Shown here piece by piece: positions 42,521-51,687 of a stretch of DNA of 64,000 nucleotides. The notes under the pieces are model-generated. The model saw nothing but the letters and a program-made list of their open reading frames with translations. It did not search any database and was not told where the DNA came from. Numbering within the stretch: position 1 is the first letter of the stretch; the number at the start of each line of letters is the position of its first letter. Position numbers and translations under genes: made by a program. Source of the stretch: Stenotrophomonas maltophilia (GTDB lineage: Bacteria; Pseudomonadota; Gammaproteobacteria; Xanthomonadales; Xanthomonadaceae); the NCBI GenBank assembly GCA_002363385.1, contig DEVL01000005.1:1-64000 (forward strand). Direction: 5' to 3'.

Positions 42521-44842
42521 TCAATGCACGGTGGCGTTCTTGGTATCCAGGCGATCGATCACGCCCTGCATGGCACTGTCGAACGCGCCGTCGTCGATAT
42601 GCGCGCGCAGACGCCCCAGGCGAACCATCACCGCCAGCTCTTCCGGCGAGGCCACGCAGAAGCGCACCCCCCGCCGGTTGACGAACAGCAGGCGCTGGGA
42701 AATCGGACTGACCCAGGACAGCTTGCCCGCCTGCACCTTGCCGTCCTTGTCGACGAAATCCAGCCAGCTGCCGATCTCCAGGCCGCGGAAGCGGTCGGCA
42801 TCGGCATTGTCGAAATCGCTGACATCCACCTTGCTGCCCAGCTCCACCGCCGCCGATTCCTGCGCCGGCGGCGAAGGCAACGCGACCTGCGGCAGTTCGG
42901 GCAGCGCCCGTTCCAGCTCGGGGCGCGATTCGGCGATGCCCTGCAGGGTATCGTGCAGCGCATCGATGGCACTGGTGGCCGCGTCGGCATGCACACCGAC
43001 GCTGGCAAAGACCTTGCGCAGCGCAGGGTGCCAAGCCTGCAGCCACGGCTTGCCGACGATATGGCGGCGCGCCTCGGCCACTTCATCCAGGATGCCATCG
43101 GCCAGGCTCAACGCCTCACCGACCGACGCGCCGTCTTCGCCTTCGCGCAGTACGGTCAGGGTCAGATGGTGCTGCCACGGCTGGCGCAGGAATTCACCGA
43201 TGGCCTGCGGCAAGGTGGTATCGCCGATGCGGCGGTCCAGTTCGGTGCTGGCGCGCTGGCGCGCCATTTCGAGCTTTTCCTGGCCGCGCTGGGTTTCGGC
43301 GGCACGGCGCTCGGCGATCTCGATACGGCGGCGGTGCTGGGTCAGGAACTCGCGGAATTCTTCTTCCAGGGTGAGGAAGATCGCCAGGTTTTCGTTGAAC
43401 TCGGCCACCAGGCGCTCGATGATCTCCTCGACCTTGCCCATCAGCACGCGCTCGGCCTGGCTCTCGCCGGTATTGCCTTCGCAGGCCTCGGCCAGCGAGT
43501 TGAGCAGCTTGCGCGCCGGGTGGGTCTTCTGCACGAACATGCGGCGGTCGAGCATCGCGACCTTGACGAAGGGCACCACCAGCCGGCCGATCAGCTCGCG
43601 CGAGCGGCCCTCCAGGTCGCGCTCATCGAGCATCACATCGAACAGCATGCCGACCAGATCGATCGCGTCTTCGTCCTGCGGGTCCAGCCGCGCCTGCGCG
43701 GGATCCACCCCGAGCCGGGTCGCGCCGGACAGCACTTCACTCTTCAACCGCTGCGCCAGCGATTCACCGTCCTCGCCGATCGCCGCGCGCAGGGTGGCGC
43801 TCGGCGTGGCCTGCAGCAGCGACAGCACGGACATCATCTCGCGCTGGCTCAGCGGGCGCTGCTGGCCCACCGCGACGCTGGCCGCCGAGGTGGCGTCCTC
43901 GCGCACATGACGGGTCTGCTGCAGCAGTTCGTGCAGCGCATCGAGCAGCATGCCCTGATTGCCACCGAGGCTCTCGCCCGCATCGCCGGACTGCTCCTGA
44001 TGACCGGCCTGGGCACCCTGGAGGCGGCCGCGGCTCTCGGCCCAGCGGTCGGCGAAGCGGCGGGCCCAGGCCGGTGCCTGGCCCTCCTCACTGCTGCCCC
44101 CTGCGGTGTCCGGATCGAATCCATCGAACGCGGCATCGCGGTCCGGTCGCGGCGGGGGCGAGGGCGCGCGCGGCGGGGGCCGGCGCGCGGCCATCTGCGG
44201 CATCACGCCCGCAGCGGCCAGTTGTTCATCCAGATGGTCATAGCGCTTGCCGATCGGCTGCTGGAGGTCGCGCTCACACAGCTTGATGAGCACCAGCCGC
44301 ACTTCCGGGGCCAGTTCACAATCGGCGAAGGCTTCGTGGATGGCCACGCCGATATGCTCGGGGCTGATCGGATTGGTATCGGCGTTGAGCTCCAGCCCCC
44401 CGGCGATCACGCCCAGGCGGCGGTCCAGCCGCGAGAGCACCGGCTTGAAGTCACGCAACAGCACGGTGGCGAAGTTGCGCACCGCCAGCCGGGACTCCAG
44501 CACGTGTTCAGGGACCAGGCTCAGGCCATCTTCGATCTGACCGGCCAGGGTGGCTTCGGCCGACACCGGGTCGCCCCGCTCCAGCCCGTCCCAGCCCTGC
44601 TCCAGGTGAGCACGGAACCCGGCCACGATGTCGTCCCGGCGGCGGCGCAGCTCGCGCATGCCATCCAGGAACAGCAACTGCGACGCGCCGGCGGTACCGG
44701 CACGGTCGAACAGCACGTCATCAAAGCGCGCCAGCACCGCCGAGAACGACTCGACCAGCCCCGGCAGCACGGCCTCACGGCCCATCTTCAACAACGCCGG
44801 GTCACGGCCCGGGTGCCCCCCTACATTGGGCGTGGCGATCAT
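42521..44842 (-). CDS. DUF1631 domain protein
   Basis: 773 residues from MIATPNVGGHPGRD. It belongs to DUF1631 by its N-terminal LLFLDGMRELRRRRDDIVAGF, the middle MLFDVMLDERDLEGRSRELIG, FVKVAMLDRRMFVQKTHPAR and a C-terminal GSWLDF ... LSWVSPISQRLLFVNRRGVR segment. Residues about 225-320 are a Pro/Arg- and Gly-rich spacer, and a coiled-coil-like stretch lies near 520-560. The C-terminal beta-rich segment looks PilZ-like to me but lacks a clear RxxxR c-di-GMP motif. Such proteins are sometimes labelled thymidine phosphorylase in error. Function unknown; cytosolic. Confidence 0.8.
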   Translation of the reverse strand: MIATPNVGGHPGRDPALLKMGREAVLPGLVESFSAVLARFDDVLFDRAGTAGASQLLFLDGMRELRRRRDDIVAGFRAHLEQGWDGLERGDPVSAEATLAGQIEDGLSLVPEHVLESRLAVRNFATVLLRDFKPVLSRLDRRLGVIAGGLELNADTNPISPEHIGVAIHEAFADCELAPEVRLVLIKLCERDLQQPIGKRYDHLDEQLAAAGVMPQMAARRPPPRAPSPPPRPDRDAAFDGFDPDTAGGSSEEGQAPAWARRFADRWAESRGRLQGAQAGHQEQSGDAGESLGGNQGMLLDALHELLQQTRHVREDATSAASVAVGQQRPLSQREMMSVLSLLQATPSATLRAAIGEDGESLAQRLKSEVLSGATRLGVDPAQARLDPQDEDAIDLVGMLFDVMLDERDLEGRSRELIGRLVVPFVKVAMLDRRMFVQKTHPARKLLNSLAEACEGNTGESQAERVLMGKVEEIIERLVAEFNENLAIFLTLEEEFREFLTQHRRRIEIAERRAAETQRGQEKLEMARQRASTELDRRIGDTTLPQAIGEFLRQPWQHHLTLTVLREGEDGASVGEALSLADGILDEVAEARRHIVGKPWLQAWHPALRKVFASVGVHADAATSAIDALHDTLQGIAESRPELERALPELPQVALPSPPAQESAAVELGSKVDVSDFDNADADRFRGLEIGSWLDFVDKDGKVQAGKLSWVSPISQRLLFVNRRGVRFCVASPEELAVMVRLGRLRAHIDDGAFDSAMQGVIDRLDTKNATVH

Positions 44843-45067
44843 GCGAGAAGGCTCCCCACCTTCACAGGTACTGAGTGCAACATGGATACAACGAACGCCG
44901 GCGCACCCCATGCGCCCACGTTCGGAGGGTAGGCCGGCCGACCGGTCAGAGACAGTGAAACAGTCGACACTTTAGACCTCATTACCGGTGACCCGGCAGG
45001 CCTTGTATCGTAAGCGCAGCAGGACGTGGAAGCGAGTACAGCCACGTGAAGGAAGTCCGCTGATTAG

Positions 45068-45081
45068 GTGATGTTCATCAC
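45068..45081 (+). promoter_or_regulatory. CRP/Clp-like binding site
   Basis: GTGA-tgttca-TCAC is the symmetrical core of the CRP consensus TGTGA-N6-TCACA, which the Xanthomonadaceae regulator Clp also recognises. Its centre is about 75 bases upstream of the start predicted from the TATAAT at 45138. Confidence 0.5.
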
Positions 45082-45115
45082 GCTTTGTCGCAAATTGCAC
45101 CGAGATCGCCCAAGA

Positions 45116-45143
45116 CCGTGTCACAAACACGGACGACTATAAT
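45116..45143 (+). promoter_or_regulatory. Promoter of the nitroreductase operon with overlapping inverted repeat
   Basis: A perfect -10 TATAAT at 45138-45143. The -35 region is poor. Directly upstream, CCGTGT-cacaa-ACACGG (45116-45132) is a perfect inverted repeat occupying the spacer, the position of a repressor or activator operator. Transcription would start near 45150, leaving a short leader to the ATG at 45174. Confidence 0.55.
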
Positions 45144-45173
45144 CGGGGCATCGTGAAGCCTGATTGAGAGACC

Positions 45174-45749
45174 ATGTCCGTTCCCCCCGCGCTGCATGCC
45201 CTGGACGCCCGCCGTTCGGTCCCCGCCAAGCAACTCGGCGAACCCGGTCCGGATCCGGACACCCTGCTGCGGATGCTCACCTCCGCCGTGCGCGTGCCCG
45301 ACCACGGCAAACTGGTGCCGTACCGCTTCCTGCGGATCGCTGGCGATGCGCGTCACAGTCTGGGCGCGTTCCTGGCCGAGCGCGCCTTCCAGCGCGACCC
45401 TCAGGTGTCCGCTGCCCAGCTGGACAAGGATCGCCAACGGTTCTCCCATGCCCCGCTGATCATCACCGTCATCGCCAGCCCGCGCCCGAACCCCAAGGTG
45501 CCCGAGGCGGAGCAGTTGATGACCGCCGGCTGCGTCTGCTTCGCCCTGCTGCAGGCCGCGCAGGCATTCGGCTTCGGCGCGCAGTGGCTGACCGCCTGGA
45601 TGGCCTTCGACCCGGCCGTGCATGCCCACCTGGGCCTGGCCGAGGGCGAGCAGATCGCCGGCTTCATCCACATCGGCACGCCGAAGACCGCCGTTCCCGA
45701 ACGCGAGCGACCGGACCCGGCCGCGCTGCTGCAGGACTGGGAGGGCTGA
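45174..45749 (+). CDS. Nitroreductase-family protein
   Basis: 191 residues, short NfsA/FRase fold of the YdjA type. ALDARRSVPAKQLGEPGPD at the N-terminus carries the FMN-binding Arg-Arg-Ser, with RVPDHGKLVPYRF, EQLMTAGCVCFALLQAAQA and a C-terminal IAGFIHIGTP. It should reduce nitro compounds or quinones with NAD(P)H; the natural substrate is unknown. First gene of a tightly packed four-gene operon; one base separates its stop from the next ATG. Confidence 0.9.
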   Translation: MSVPPALHALDARRSVPAKQLGEPGPDPDTLLRMLTSAVRVPDHGKLVPYRFLRIAGDARHSLGAFLAERAFQRDPQVSAAQLDKDRQRFSHAPLIITVIASPRPNPKVPEAEQLMTAGCVCFALLQAAQAFGFGAQWLTAWMAFDPAVHAHLGLAEGEQIAGFIHIGTPKTAVPERERPDPAALLQDWEG

Positions 45750-45750
45750 G

Positions 45751-46716
45751 ATGTCCGCCCTCGCTGCCGGCCCCGGCATGACATCACCGCCGCTGCGCGC
45801 GCCGTTGTACCTGGTCGATGCCAGCCTGTACGTGTTCCGCGCGTGGCATTCGATGCCCGATGAGTTCCAGGATCAGCAGGGTTGGCCGACCAATGCCGTG
45901 CACGGCTTTGCGCGGTTCCTGCTCGACCTGCTCGAGCGCGAGCGCCCGGCGAACATCGCCATCGCCTTCGATGAAGCCCTGGACAGCTGCTTCCGGCACC
46001 GGATCTACGCCGCCTACAAGGCCAACCGCGACCCCGCGCCCGACGCGCTGCGCCGCCAGTTCGCGCACTGCAAGGCGCTGTGCACCGCGCTTGGCCTGCC
46101 GGTGCTGGCCCACCACGAATACGAAGCCGACGACCTGATCGGCAGTGCCCTGCATGCGCGCCGCGATGCCGGCATGCGCGGGGTGATCATCTCCGCTGAC
46201 AAAGACCTCTCGCAGCTGCTGTTCGAACATGACGAGCAGTGGGATTACGCGCGCAACCAGCGTTGGGGCATGGCCGGGGTCAAAGCCCGCCACGGCGTGC
46301 ATGCGCACCAGATCGCCGACTATCTGGCGCTGTGCGGCGATGCGGTCGACAACATTCCCGGCGTGACCGGCGTAGGTGCCAAATCCGCTGCGGTACTGCT
46401 GGCCCATTTCGGCAGCCTGGACGTCCTGTACGAGCGCCTGGATGAAGTGCCTTTCCTGCGCCTTCGCGGTGCGGCGCAGATGGCCGTGCGCCTGCGTGAA
46501 CAGCGCGAGCATGCACTGCTGTGGCGCCAGCTGACCACCATCGCGCTGGATGCACCGCTGGACGGCGCCGCCGTCGATTTCAGCCGGGGCGTGGCCGATG
46601 CACAGATGCTGCAGGGCCTGTGCGATGCACTGCGGTTCGGGCCGTTGACCCGGCGCCGCCTGTTCACCGCCGCCGGCCTGTCCGATTCCTCTTCCGTTGC
46701 CAGTGAGTTCGCATGA
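45751..46716 (+). CDS. 5'-3' exonuclease (PolA N-terminal / Xni-like)
   Basis: 321 residues. It has the 5' nuclease domain with acidic metal ligands: LYLVDASLYVFRAWH, IAIAFDEALDSCFRH, YEADDLIGSALHARR and ISADKDLSQLL. The helix-3-turn-helix LCGDAVDNIPGVTGVGAKSA binds DNA. It is a free-standing nuclease, as in ExoIX, without a polymerase domain. GAGGG lies 6 bases before the ATG at 45751; frame-open sequence further upstream overlaps the nitroreductase. Its stop overlaps the Nudix gene by 4 bases. Confidence 0.9.
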   Translation: MSALAAGPGMTSPPLRAPLYLVDASLYVFRAWHSMPDEFQDQQGWPTNAVHGFARFLLDLLERERPANIAIAFDEALDSCFRHRIYAAYKANRDPAPDALRRQFAHCKALCTALGLPVLAHHEYEADDLIGSALHARRDAGMRGVIISADKDLSQLLFEHDEQWDYARNQRWGMAGVKARHGVHAHQIADYLALCGDAVDNIPGVTGVGAKSAAVLLAHFGSLDVLYERLDEVPFLRLRGAAQMAVRLREQREHALLWRQLTTIALDAPLDGAAVDFSRGVADAQMLQGLCDALRFGPLTRRRLFTAAGLSDSSSVASEFA

Positions 46717-47264
46717 GCCCCGATACGCAAGCCCCGAAGGTCGTGTTTGAAGGCAAGTACCAGCGCATGGTCGTGCGCGGCACGTGGGAGTACAGCGAGC
46801 GCACCCACGCCGGCGGCCTGGCCGCGATCATCATCGCGGTCACCCCGGATGACACGGTGCTGTTCGTCGAACAGTTCCGCGTGCCGCTGCAGGCCAGGAC
46901 CATCGAAATGCCGGCCGGCCTGGTCGGCGACATCGATGCCGGCGAGTCGATCGAGGTCTCGGCCGTGCGCGAGCTGGAGGAAGAAACCGGCTGGACCGCC
47001 GATCACGCCGAGGTGCTGATGATCGGCCCGACCTCCTCCGGGGCCAGCAGCGAGAAAATCGCCTTCGTACGTGCCACCGGCCTGCACAAGGTCGGTGAAG
47101 GCGGCGGCGATGCCAGCGAAGACATCACCGTGCACGCGATTCCGCGCGCCCGCGCCGCGGCGTGGCTGGTCGAGAAGATGGGCCAGGGTTACCAGCTGGA
47201 CGCCAAGCTGTGGGCCGGCCTGTGGATGATCGAACACCATCTGGACGGCACCCCGCGTGGCTGA
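46713..47264 (+). CDS. Nudix hydrolase (ADP-ribose pyrophosphatase-like)
   Basis: 183 residues. The Nudix box is complete: GDIDAGES, then SAVRELEEETGW, fitting Gx5Ex7REUxEExGU. Upstream IIIAVTPDDTVLFVEQFRVP and EMPAGLVGD are typical of the NudF/ADP-ribose group. It probably hydrolyses ADP-ribose or a related nucleoside diphosphate. Coupled to the exonuclease by ATGA and overlapping the next gene by 8 bases. Confidence 0.9.
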   Translation: MSPDTQAPKVVFEGKYQRMVVRGTWEYSERTHAGGLAAIIIAVTPDDTVLFVEQFRVPLQARTIEMPAGLVGDIDAGESIEVSAVRELEEETGWTADHAEVLMIGPTSSGASSEKIAFVRATGLHKVGEGGGDASEDITVHAIPRARAAAWLVEKMGQGYQLDAKLWAGLWMIEHHLDGTPRG

Positions 47265-48066
47265 CGCGCTTGCCCATCCGCACACGGGTGCGCCACTGCT
47301 CGGGCCGGCCGACCCGGCACCGTTCACCGTGCATCAGGCGCAGGGCCGCTCGTCGTTTGTGCTGATCGCTGACCACGCTGGCCAGCGGGTGCCGGCGGCC
47401 TTGGCCGACCTTGGCCTGTCGCAGCACGAACGGGACCGCCACATCGGCTGGGACATCGGCATCGCCGGCGTCACCGTTGAACTGGCGCGCCTGCTCGATG
47501 CGTGGGCGATCACGCAGACCTACTCGCGGCTGGTGATCGACTGCAACCGGCCCTTGACCTCGCCCACGCTGATGCCGGCGGTCAGCGACCTGACCGTGGT
47601 TCCCGGCAACCAGCAGCTGTCACCGCTGCAGCGTCAGCAGCGGATCGAGGCGATCCATGCGCCCTACCATGCGCGCATCAATGCCGAGCTGGACACGCGC
47701 CAGGCGCAGGCCCGGCCGACGCTGCTGGTGATGATGCACAGTTTCACCCCGGTGATGAACGACGCTGTGCGGCCTTGGCATGCCGGCGTGCTGTACCACC
47801 GCGACACGCGCTTTGCGCTTCCGCTCCTGCAGGCGCTGCGCGAAGAAGGTGACCTGGTGGTCGGCGACAACCAGCCCTACGCGGTCAGCAGCACCAGCGA
47901 CTACGCCGTGCCGGTGCATGGCGAAGGGCGCGGGCTGGTGCACGTGGAGCTGGAGATCCGCCAGGACCTCATTGCCGATGCCGCCGGCCAGCAGGCCTGG
48001 GCGCAGCGCCTGGCGCGCATTTTCACCGCCCTGCAGCCGCAGCTGGAGGCACTGCCGCGCCCGTGA
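47257..48066 (+). CDS. N-formylglutamate amidohydrolase-family protein
   Basis: 269 residues, GTG start. Family signatures include LIADHAGQRVPAALADLGL, RHIGWDIGI, YSRLVIDCNRP, LLVMMHSFTP and GEGRGLVHVELEIRQD. HutG-type members hydrolyse N-formylglutamate in histidine breakdown, but no hut genes are nearby, so the substrate may be another N-acyl amino acid. It is the last gene of the operon and overlaps the Nudix gene by 8 bases. Confidence 0.87.
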   Translation: MADALAHPHTGAPLLGPADPAPFTVHQAQGRSSFVLIADHAGQRVPAALADLGLSQHERDRHIGWDIGIAGVTVELARLLDAWAITQTYSRLVIDCNRPLTSPTLMPAVSDLTVVPGNQQLSPLQRQQRIEAIHAPYHARINAELDTRQAQARPTLLVMMHSFTPVMNDAVRPWHAGVLYHRDTRFALPLLQALREEGDLVVGDNQPYAVSSTSDYAVPVHGEGRGLVHVELEIRQDLIADAAGQQAWAQRLARIFTALQPQLEALPRP

Positions 48067-48147
48067 TGCATGCGGTGAGCGTGCGATGACAGCTGGTTCG
48101 CCAGACGGGCCAACAGGTCCCGATCGCTGCGGCCTCCGTCGATGGGT

Positions 48148-49554
48148 TCAACGGCCCGGCCGCAGCCACAGCGCCACGCCCACACCCAGCAGCGCGAACA
48201 GGGCCGCGCCGTACTGCGCATGGATCATGCCCTGCAGGGCCGCCTCACTGCTGGCGGCGGCGCTGCCGCGACCGGCGTTGGCCAGCATCACCAGCAACGC
48301 CAGGCCCAGTGCGCCGCCAATCTGTTGTGCGGTGGCGGCCATGCCCGAGGCCACGCCCTGTTGCGCGGCGGGCACGCCCTGCCCGGCCACGATCCACATC
48401 GCCGTCCAAGTGATGCCCTGGCCGAGGCTGAGCACCACGATGCCCGGCAGCAGCGCCCAGTAGGAAGCGCCATACGGCAACGCGGCGGCGACCGCGGCGA
48501 TCCCGATCGCGCCGGCCAGCATGCCCACCGTCAGCACCTGACGCGGCGAACGCTGCGCGAGCATGCGCTCGGCGAGGCGGATGCCGAACGTGCACACCAG
48601 CGTCGGCGGCAGGAACGCCAGGCCCGCCTGCAGCGCGCTCCAGCCGTAGCCATCCTGGTAGTACAGCGCCAGGAAGTAGTACTGCACACCGTAGCTGCTC
48701 ATGAACAGCATCGTCAGCAGCATCGCCGCACGCAGGCTGCGCAGGCGCAGCAGCGAGAACTGCATCAGCGGGTCGCGGCTGCGGCGTTCGATCTGCACGA
48801 AGGCGGCCAGCGTCACTGCCGACACGACCAGGCAGATCAGCGTGCGTGGCACCAGCCAGCCCCATTCCGGGCCCTGCACCAGGGTGGTCACCAGCAGGCT
48901 GCCGCCGAGGGTCACGGTGATGCAGCCAGCCAGATCGAACGAGCGGCCCGCCAGCGGCGCCGGATCGCGCGGCAGCCACCAGCCGCCCAGCAGCGCGCAG
49001 CCGCCGGCGAACGGCACGATCACTAGCAGCACCGAGGCCCAGCCGAAGCTCTGGGTCAGCACGCCGCCGAGCAGCGTGCCCAAGGCCAGGCCGCCGGCGC
49101 TGGCCATCGACCAGATCGCCAGCGCGCGATTGCGTGGCGCGCCTTCGGCGTAGATGGTGTTGATCAGCGCCAGCGTGGCCGGGAACAGCAACGCCGCGCC
49201 GATGCCCTGCACCGCGCGGGCGGCGATCAGCAGCCACGCACTGTTGCTGAAACCACCGACCAGCGAGGCCAGCGCGAACAACGCCATGCCCAGCCGATAG
49301 ACCCGGCGGCGACCCAGCAGGTCAGCCGCACGGCCGCCCAGCAGCAGGCACCCGCCGAACGCCACGGTGTAACCGCTGACGATCCACTGCAGCTGCTGGG
49401 CATTGATGCGCAGCTGCGCGCCCATCTCGTGCAGGGCGACGAAGATGATCGTGGAGTCCAGCGCGATGATCAGCTGGGCGGTGGCCAGCAGGGCCAGGGC
49501 CAGGCGTGGAAATGCGGGCGCCGGCGCGCCAGCGGGGGACAGGGGGGAGGTCAT
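48148..49554 (-). CDS. MFS multidrug exporter, DHA2 (EmrB/QacA) family
   Basis: 468 residues with about 14 transmembrane helices. Conserved motif A GGRAADLLGRRRVYRLG and motif C GLALGTLLGGVLTQ of antiporters are visible, as is the acidic residue in helix 1 (LIIALDSTIIFVAL). The ATG at 49554 begins just before the Pro/Ala-rich N-terminus; upstream in-frame codons cover the divergent promoter. No fusion-protein (EmrA) gene accompanies it. The divergent LysR gene 110 bases away is its likely regulator. Confidence 0.9.
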   Translation of the reverse strand: MTSPLSPAGAPAPAFPRLALALLATAQLIIALDSTIIFVALHEMGAQLRINAQQLQWIVSGYTVAFGGCLLLGGRAADLLGRRRVYRLGMALFALASLVGGFSNSAWLLIAARAVQGIGAALLFPATLALINTIYAEGAPRNRALAIWSMASAGGLALGTLLGGVLTQSFGWASVLLVIVPFAGGCALLGGWWLPRDPAPLAGRSFDLAGCITVTLGGSLLVTTLVQGPEWGWLVPRTLICLVVSAVTLAAFVQIERRSRDPLMQFSLLRLRSLRAAMLLTMLFMSSYGVQYYFLALYYQDGYGWSALQAGLAFLPPTLVCTFGIRLAERMLAQRSPRQVLTVGMLAGAIGIAAVAAALPYGASYWALLPGIVVLSLGQGITWTAMWIVAGQGVPAAQQGVASGMAATAQQIGGALGLALLVMLANAGRGSAAASSEAALQGMIHAQYGAALFALLGVGVALWLRPGR

Positions 49555-49664
49555 GCCGACTCGGTACTGCGTAAGAAGGTGGGCAGTCTCATTGATGACG
49601 CTGCAGAAATAAACCCGGATACTTCGATATCTGTCATGCATATCCGCATGAATTGGAGAGTTCC

Positions 49665-50552
49665 ATGGACCTCAACGCTGTGCGCATGCTGGTGCAGGTG
49701 GCCGAAGCACGCAGCTTCACTGTCGCCGCCGGCCAGCTGGGGATCAGCCAGTCCGGTCTGTCACGGGCGATCAGCCGCCTGGAGAGCGCCCTGGGGGTGC
49801 GGCTGCTCCACCGCAACACCCGCAACGTCAGCCTGACCCCGGATGGCCGCCAGTTCGTCGAGCACTGCGCGCCGCTGCTGAGCGGGCTGGAGGATGCCGA
49901 GCGCCGCCTGGGCGATCGCCCCTCCATGCCGTCGGGCATGTTGAAGCTGACGGCGCCCTCGATGTTCGGGCGCAAGGTGCTGGTGCCGCTGGCCGGGCAG
50001 TTGATGGCCGCGCATCCGCAGCTGCAGTTCGAGCTGGTGCTCAACGACCGGCTGGTCGATCTGGTCGAAGAAGGCTTCGATGCCGCATTGCGCACCGGGC
50101 CGATCAGCGACGTGCGCATGGTGGCGCGCCCCCTGCGACCATTGAACTGGGTCACGGTCGCTTCCCCGGCCTACATTGCGCAACACGGGCAGCCGGCCAC
50201 GGTGGATGCGCTGCACGACCATGCCTGCCTGGCCGTGCGCAATCTGCGCAGCGGGCGGCTGGTGGATTGGCAGTTCCGCGAGGCCGAGGGCCAGCTGCGG
50301 GAGTTCACCCCGCCGGCGCGGATGGTGTTCGACAGTGGCGATCCGCTGGTGGAAGGGGCGCTGGCCGGGATCGGCATCGTGCAGGTGATGGATTTCGCGG
50401 TGGCCGATGCGCTGGCCGACGGGCGGCTGCAGCGGGTGCTGCAGCCCTTTGAGGGCCGCAGCCGGGTGCTGTCGCTGGTTTATCCACCTTCTCGGCAGGC
50501 CTCCCCGAAGCTGCAGGTGCTGGCGGAGGCGTTGCTGGGCGGTGATTGGTGA
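49665..50552 (+). CDS. LysR-family transcriptional regulator
   Basis: 295 residues. N-terminal winged helix MDLNAVRMLVQVAEARSFT, GISQSGLSRAISRLE and LFHR-like LLHRNTRNVSLTPDG; C-terminal substrate-binding domain with LKLTAPSMFGRKVLVP. GGAGAG precedes the ATG at 49665. It is divergent from the MFS exporter; the 110-bp gap includes GGATA...TATCC half-sites (49616-49643) that could be its operator. Inducer unknown. Confidence 0.9.
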   Translation: MDLNAVRMLVQVAEARSFTVAAGQLGISQSGLSRAISRLESALGVRLLHRNTRNVSLTPDGRQFVEHCAPLLSGLEDAERRLGDRPSMPSGMLKLTAPSMFGRKVLVPLAGQLMAAHPQLQFELVLNDRLVDLVEEGFDAALRTGPISDVRMVARPLRPLNWVTVASPAYIAQHGQPATVDALHDHACLAVRNLRSGRLVDWQFREAEGQLREFTPPARMVFDSGDPLVEGALAGIGIVQVMDFAVADALADGRLQRVLQPFEGRSRVLSLVYPPSRQASPKLQVLAEALLGGDW

Positions 50553-50609
50553 CCCGCCGCATCACGACCAACGCTCGTGATCCACCGCGCGACATCACGG
50601 GGTGCCGCG

Positions 50610-50634
50610 GTAGGTGCCGACCGCTGGTCGGCAC
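50610..50634 (+). repeat. GTAG-headed palindrome (SMAG-like)
   Basis: GTAG then GTGCCGACC-gct-GGTCGGCAC form a 9-bp stem between the convergent LysR and proline iminopeptidase genes; it could also help terminate transcription. Confidence 0.65.
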
Positions 50635-50640
50635 GCGCCA

Positions 50641-51585
50641 TCAACCCGCGAAACGATCCGTCGCCCGCACCAGCGCGTCGACATTCTCCGCTTCGAACGC
50701 GGAGTGACCCGAGGCCGGGCTGATCTCCAGCGTCGAGTTCGGCCACGCCTTGTGCAGTTCCCACGCATTCTGCAGCGGGCAGACCACGTCGTAGCGGCCG
50801 TGCACGATCACGCCGGGGATGTCGGCGATGCGGTGCGCGTCGCGCAGCAGCTGTTCTTCCACCTCGAAGAAGCCACCGTTGACGAAGTAGTGGTTCTCGA
50901 TGCGGGCGAAGGCCAGCGCGAACTGCGGGTCCTGATGGCTGTTCACGAAGTCGTCGTCCACGTGCAGGAAGCTGGTCGCGCCTTCCCACACGCTCCACGC
51001 CTTGGCTGCGGCCAGGCGGGTGGCTTCATCGTCACTGGTCAGGCGGCGGTGGAAGGCCGAGATCAGGTCGTGACGCTCCACGGCCGGAATCGGCTCGAGG
51101 TAGTGCTCCCACGCATCCGGGAACAGGCGGTTGGCACCTTCCTGGTAGAACCACTCCAGCTCCCAGCGGCGCAGCATGAAGATGCCGCGCAGCACCAGTT
51201 CGGTCACCCGCTGCGGGTGGGTCTGCGCGTAGGCCAGCGCCAGGGTCGAGCCCCAGCTGCCGCCGAAGACCTGCCAGCGATCCACCGTGAGGTGCTCACG
51301 CAGTTTCTCGATATCGGAGACCAGGTCCCAGGTGGTGTTGTCCACCAGATCCGCATGCGGTGTGGAACGGCCGGCACCGCGCTGATCGAACAGGATGATC
51401 CGGTACTTGGCCGGGTCGTGGAACTGGCGCATTTTGTCGCTGCAACCGCCGCCCGGGCCACCGTGCAGCATCACCACCGGCTTGCCATCGGGATTGCCGC
51501 ACTGCTCGAAGTACAGCGTGTGGCGGTCATCGACCTTCAGGCTGCCGACGTCGTAAGGGGTGATGGCGGGATACAGCGTACGCAT
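50641..51585 (-). CDS. pip: Proline iminopeptidase
   Basis: 314 residues, alpha/beta hydrolase family S33. It removes N-terminal proline from peptides. Seen: oxyanion-hole VVMLHGGPGGGCSD, nucleophile elbow VFGGSWGSTLALAYA with the catalytic Ser, GVIVHGRYDVVCP with the Asp, and SGHSAFE with the His. Complete and cytosolic. Closely similar in layout to the Xanthomonas citri enzyme of known structure. Confidence 0.95.
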   Translation of the reverse strand: MRTLYPAITPYDVGSLKVDDRHTLYFEQCGNPDGKPVVMLHGGPGGGCSDKMRQFHDPAKYRIILFDQRGAGRSTPHADLVDNTTWDLVSDIEKLREHLTVDRWQVFGGSWGSTLALAYAQTHPQRVTELVLRGIFMLRRWELEWFYQEGANRLFPDAWEHYLEPIPAVERHDLISAFHRRLTSDDEATRLAAAKAWSVWEGATSFLHVDDDFVNSHQDPQFALAFARIENHYFVNGGFFEVEEQLLRDAHRIADIPGVIVHGRYDVVCPLQNAWELHKAWPNSTLEISPASGHSAFEAENVDALVRATDRFAG

Positions 51586-51687
51586 GACAGGAACTCCATG
51601 TGGAATGACAGTCGCCGCATCACGCTGCGCGGCGGCCCGGTGGACAGGTCATTCTAGCCTCGGGGTCGCCGCGGGGCCGGCATGCAC

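Larger units (their letters stand above)
44843..45173. other. Divergent regulatory region, DUF1631 / nitroreductase operon
   Basis: 331 bases without a gene. The right third holds a CRP-like site (45068-45081), an inverted repeat (45116-45132) and a -10 (45138-45143) for the rightward operon. The left two thirds should hold the DUF1631 promoter, but I cannot pick hexamers. Confidence 0.55.

Noticed and set aside
42077..44932. Long open frame on the plus strand across the DUF1631 gene
   Set aside because: Antisense shadow of the DUF1631 gene and part of pntAA; rich in His, Arg and Gln with no domain.
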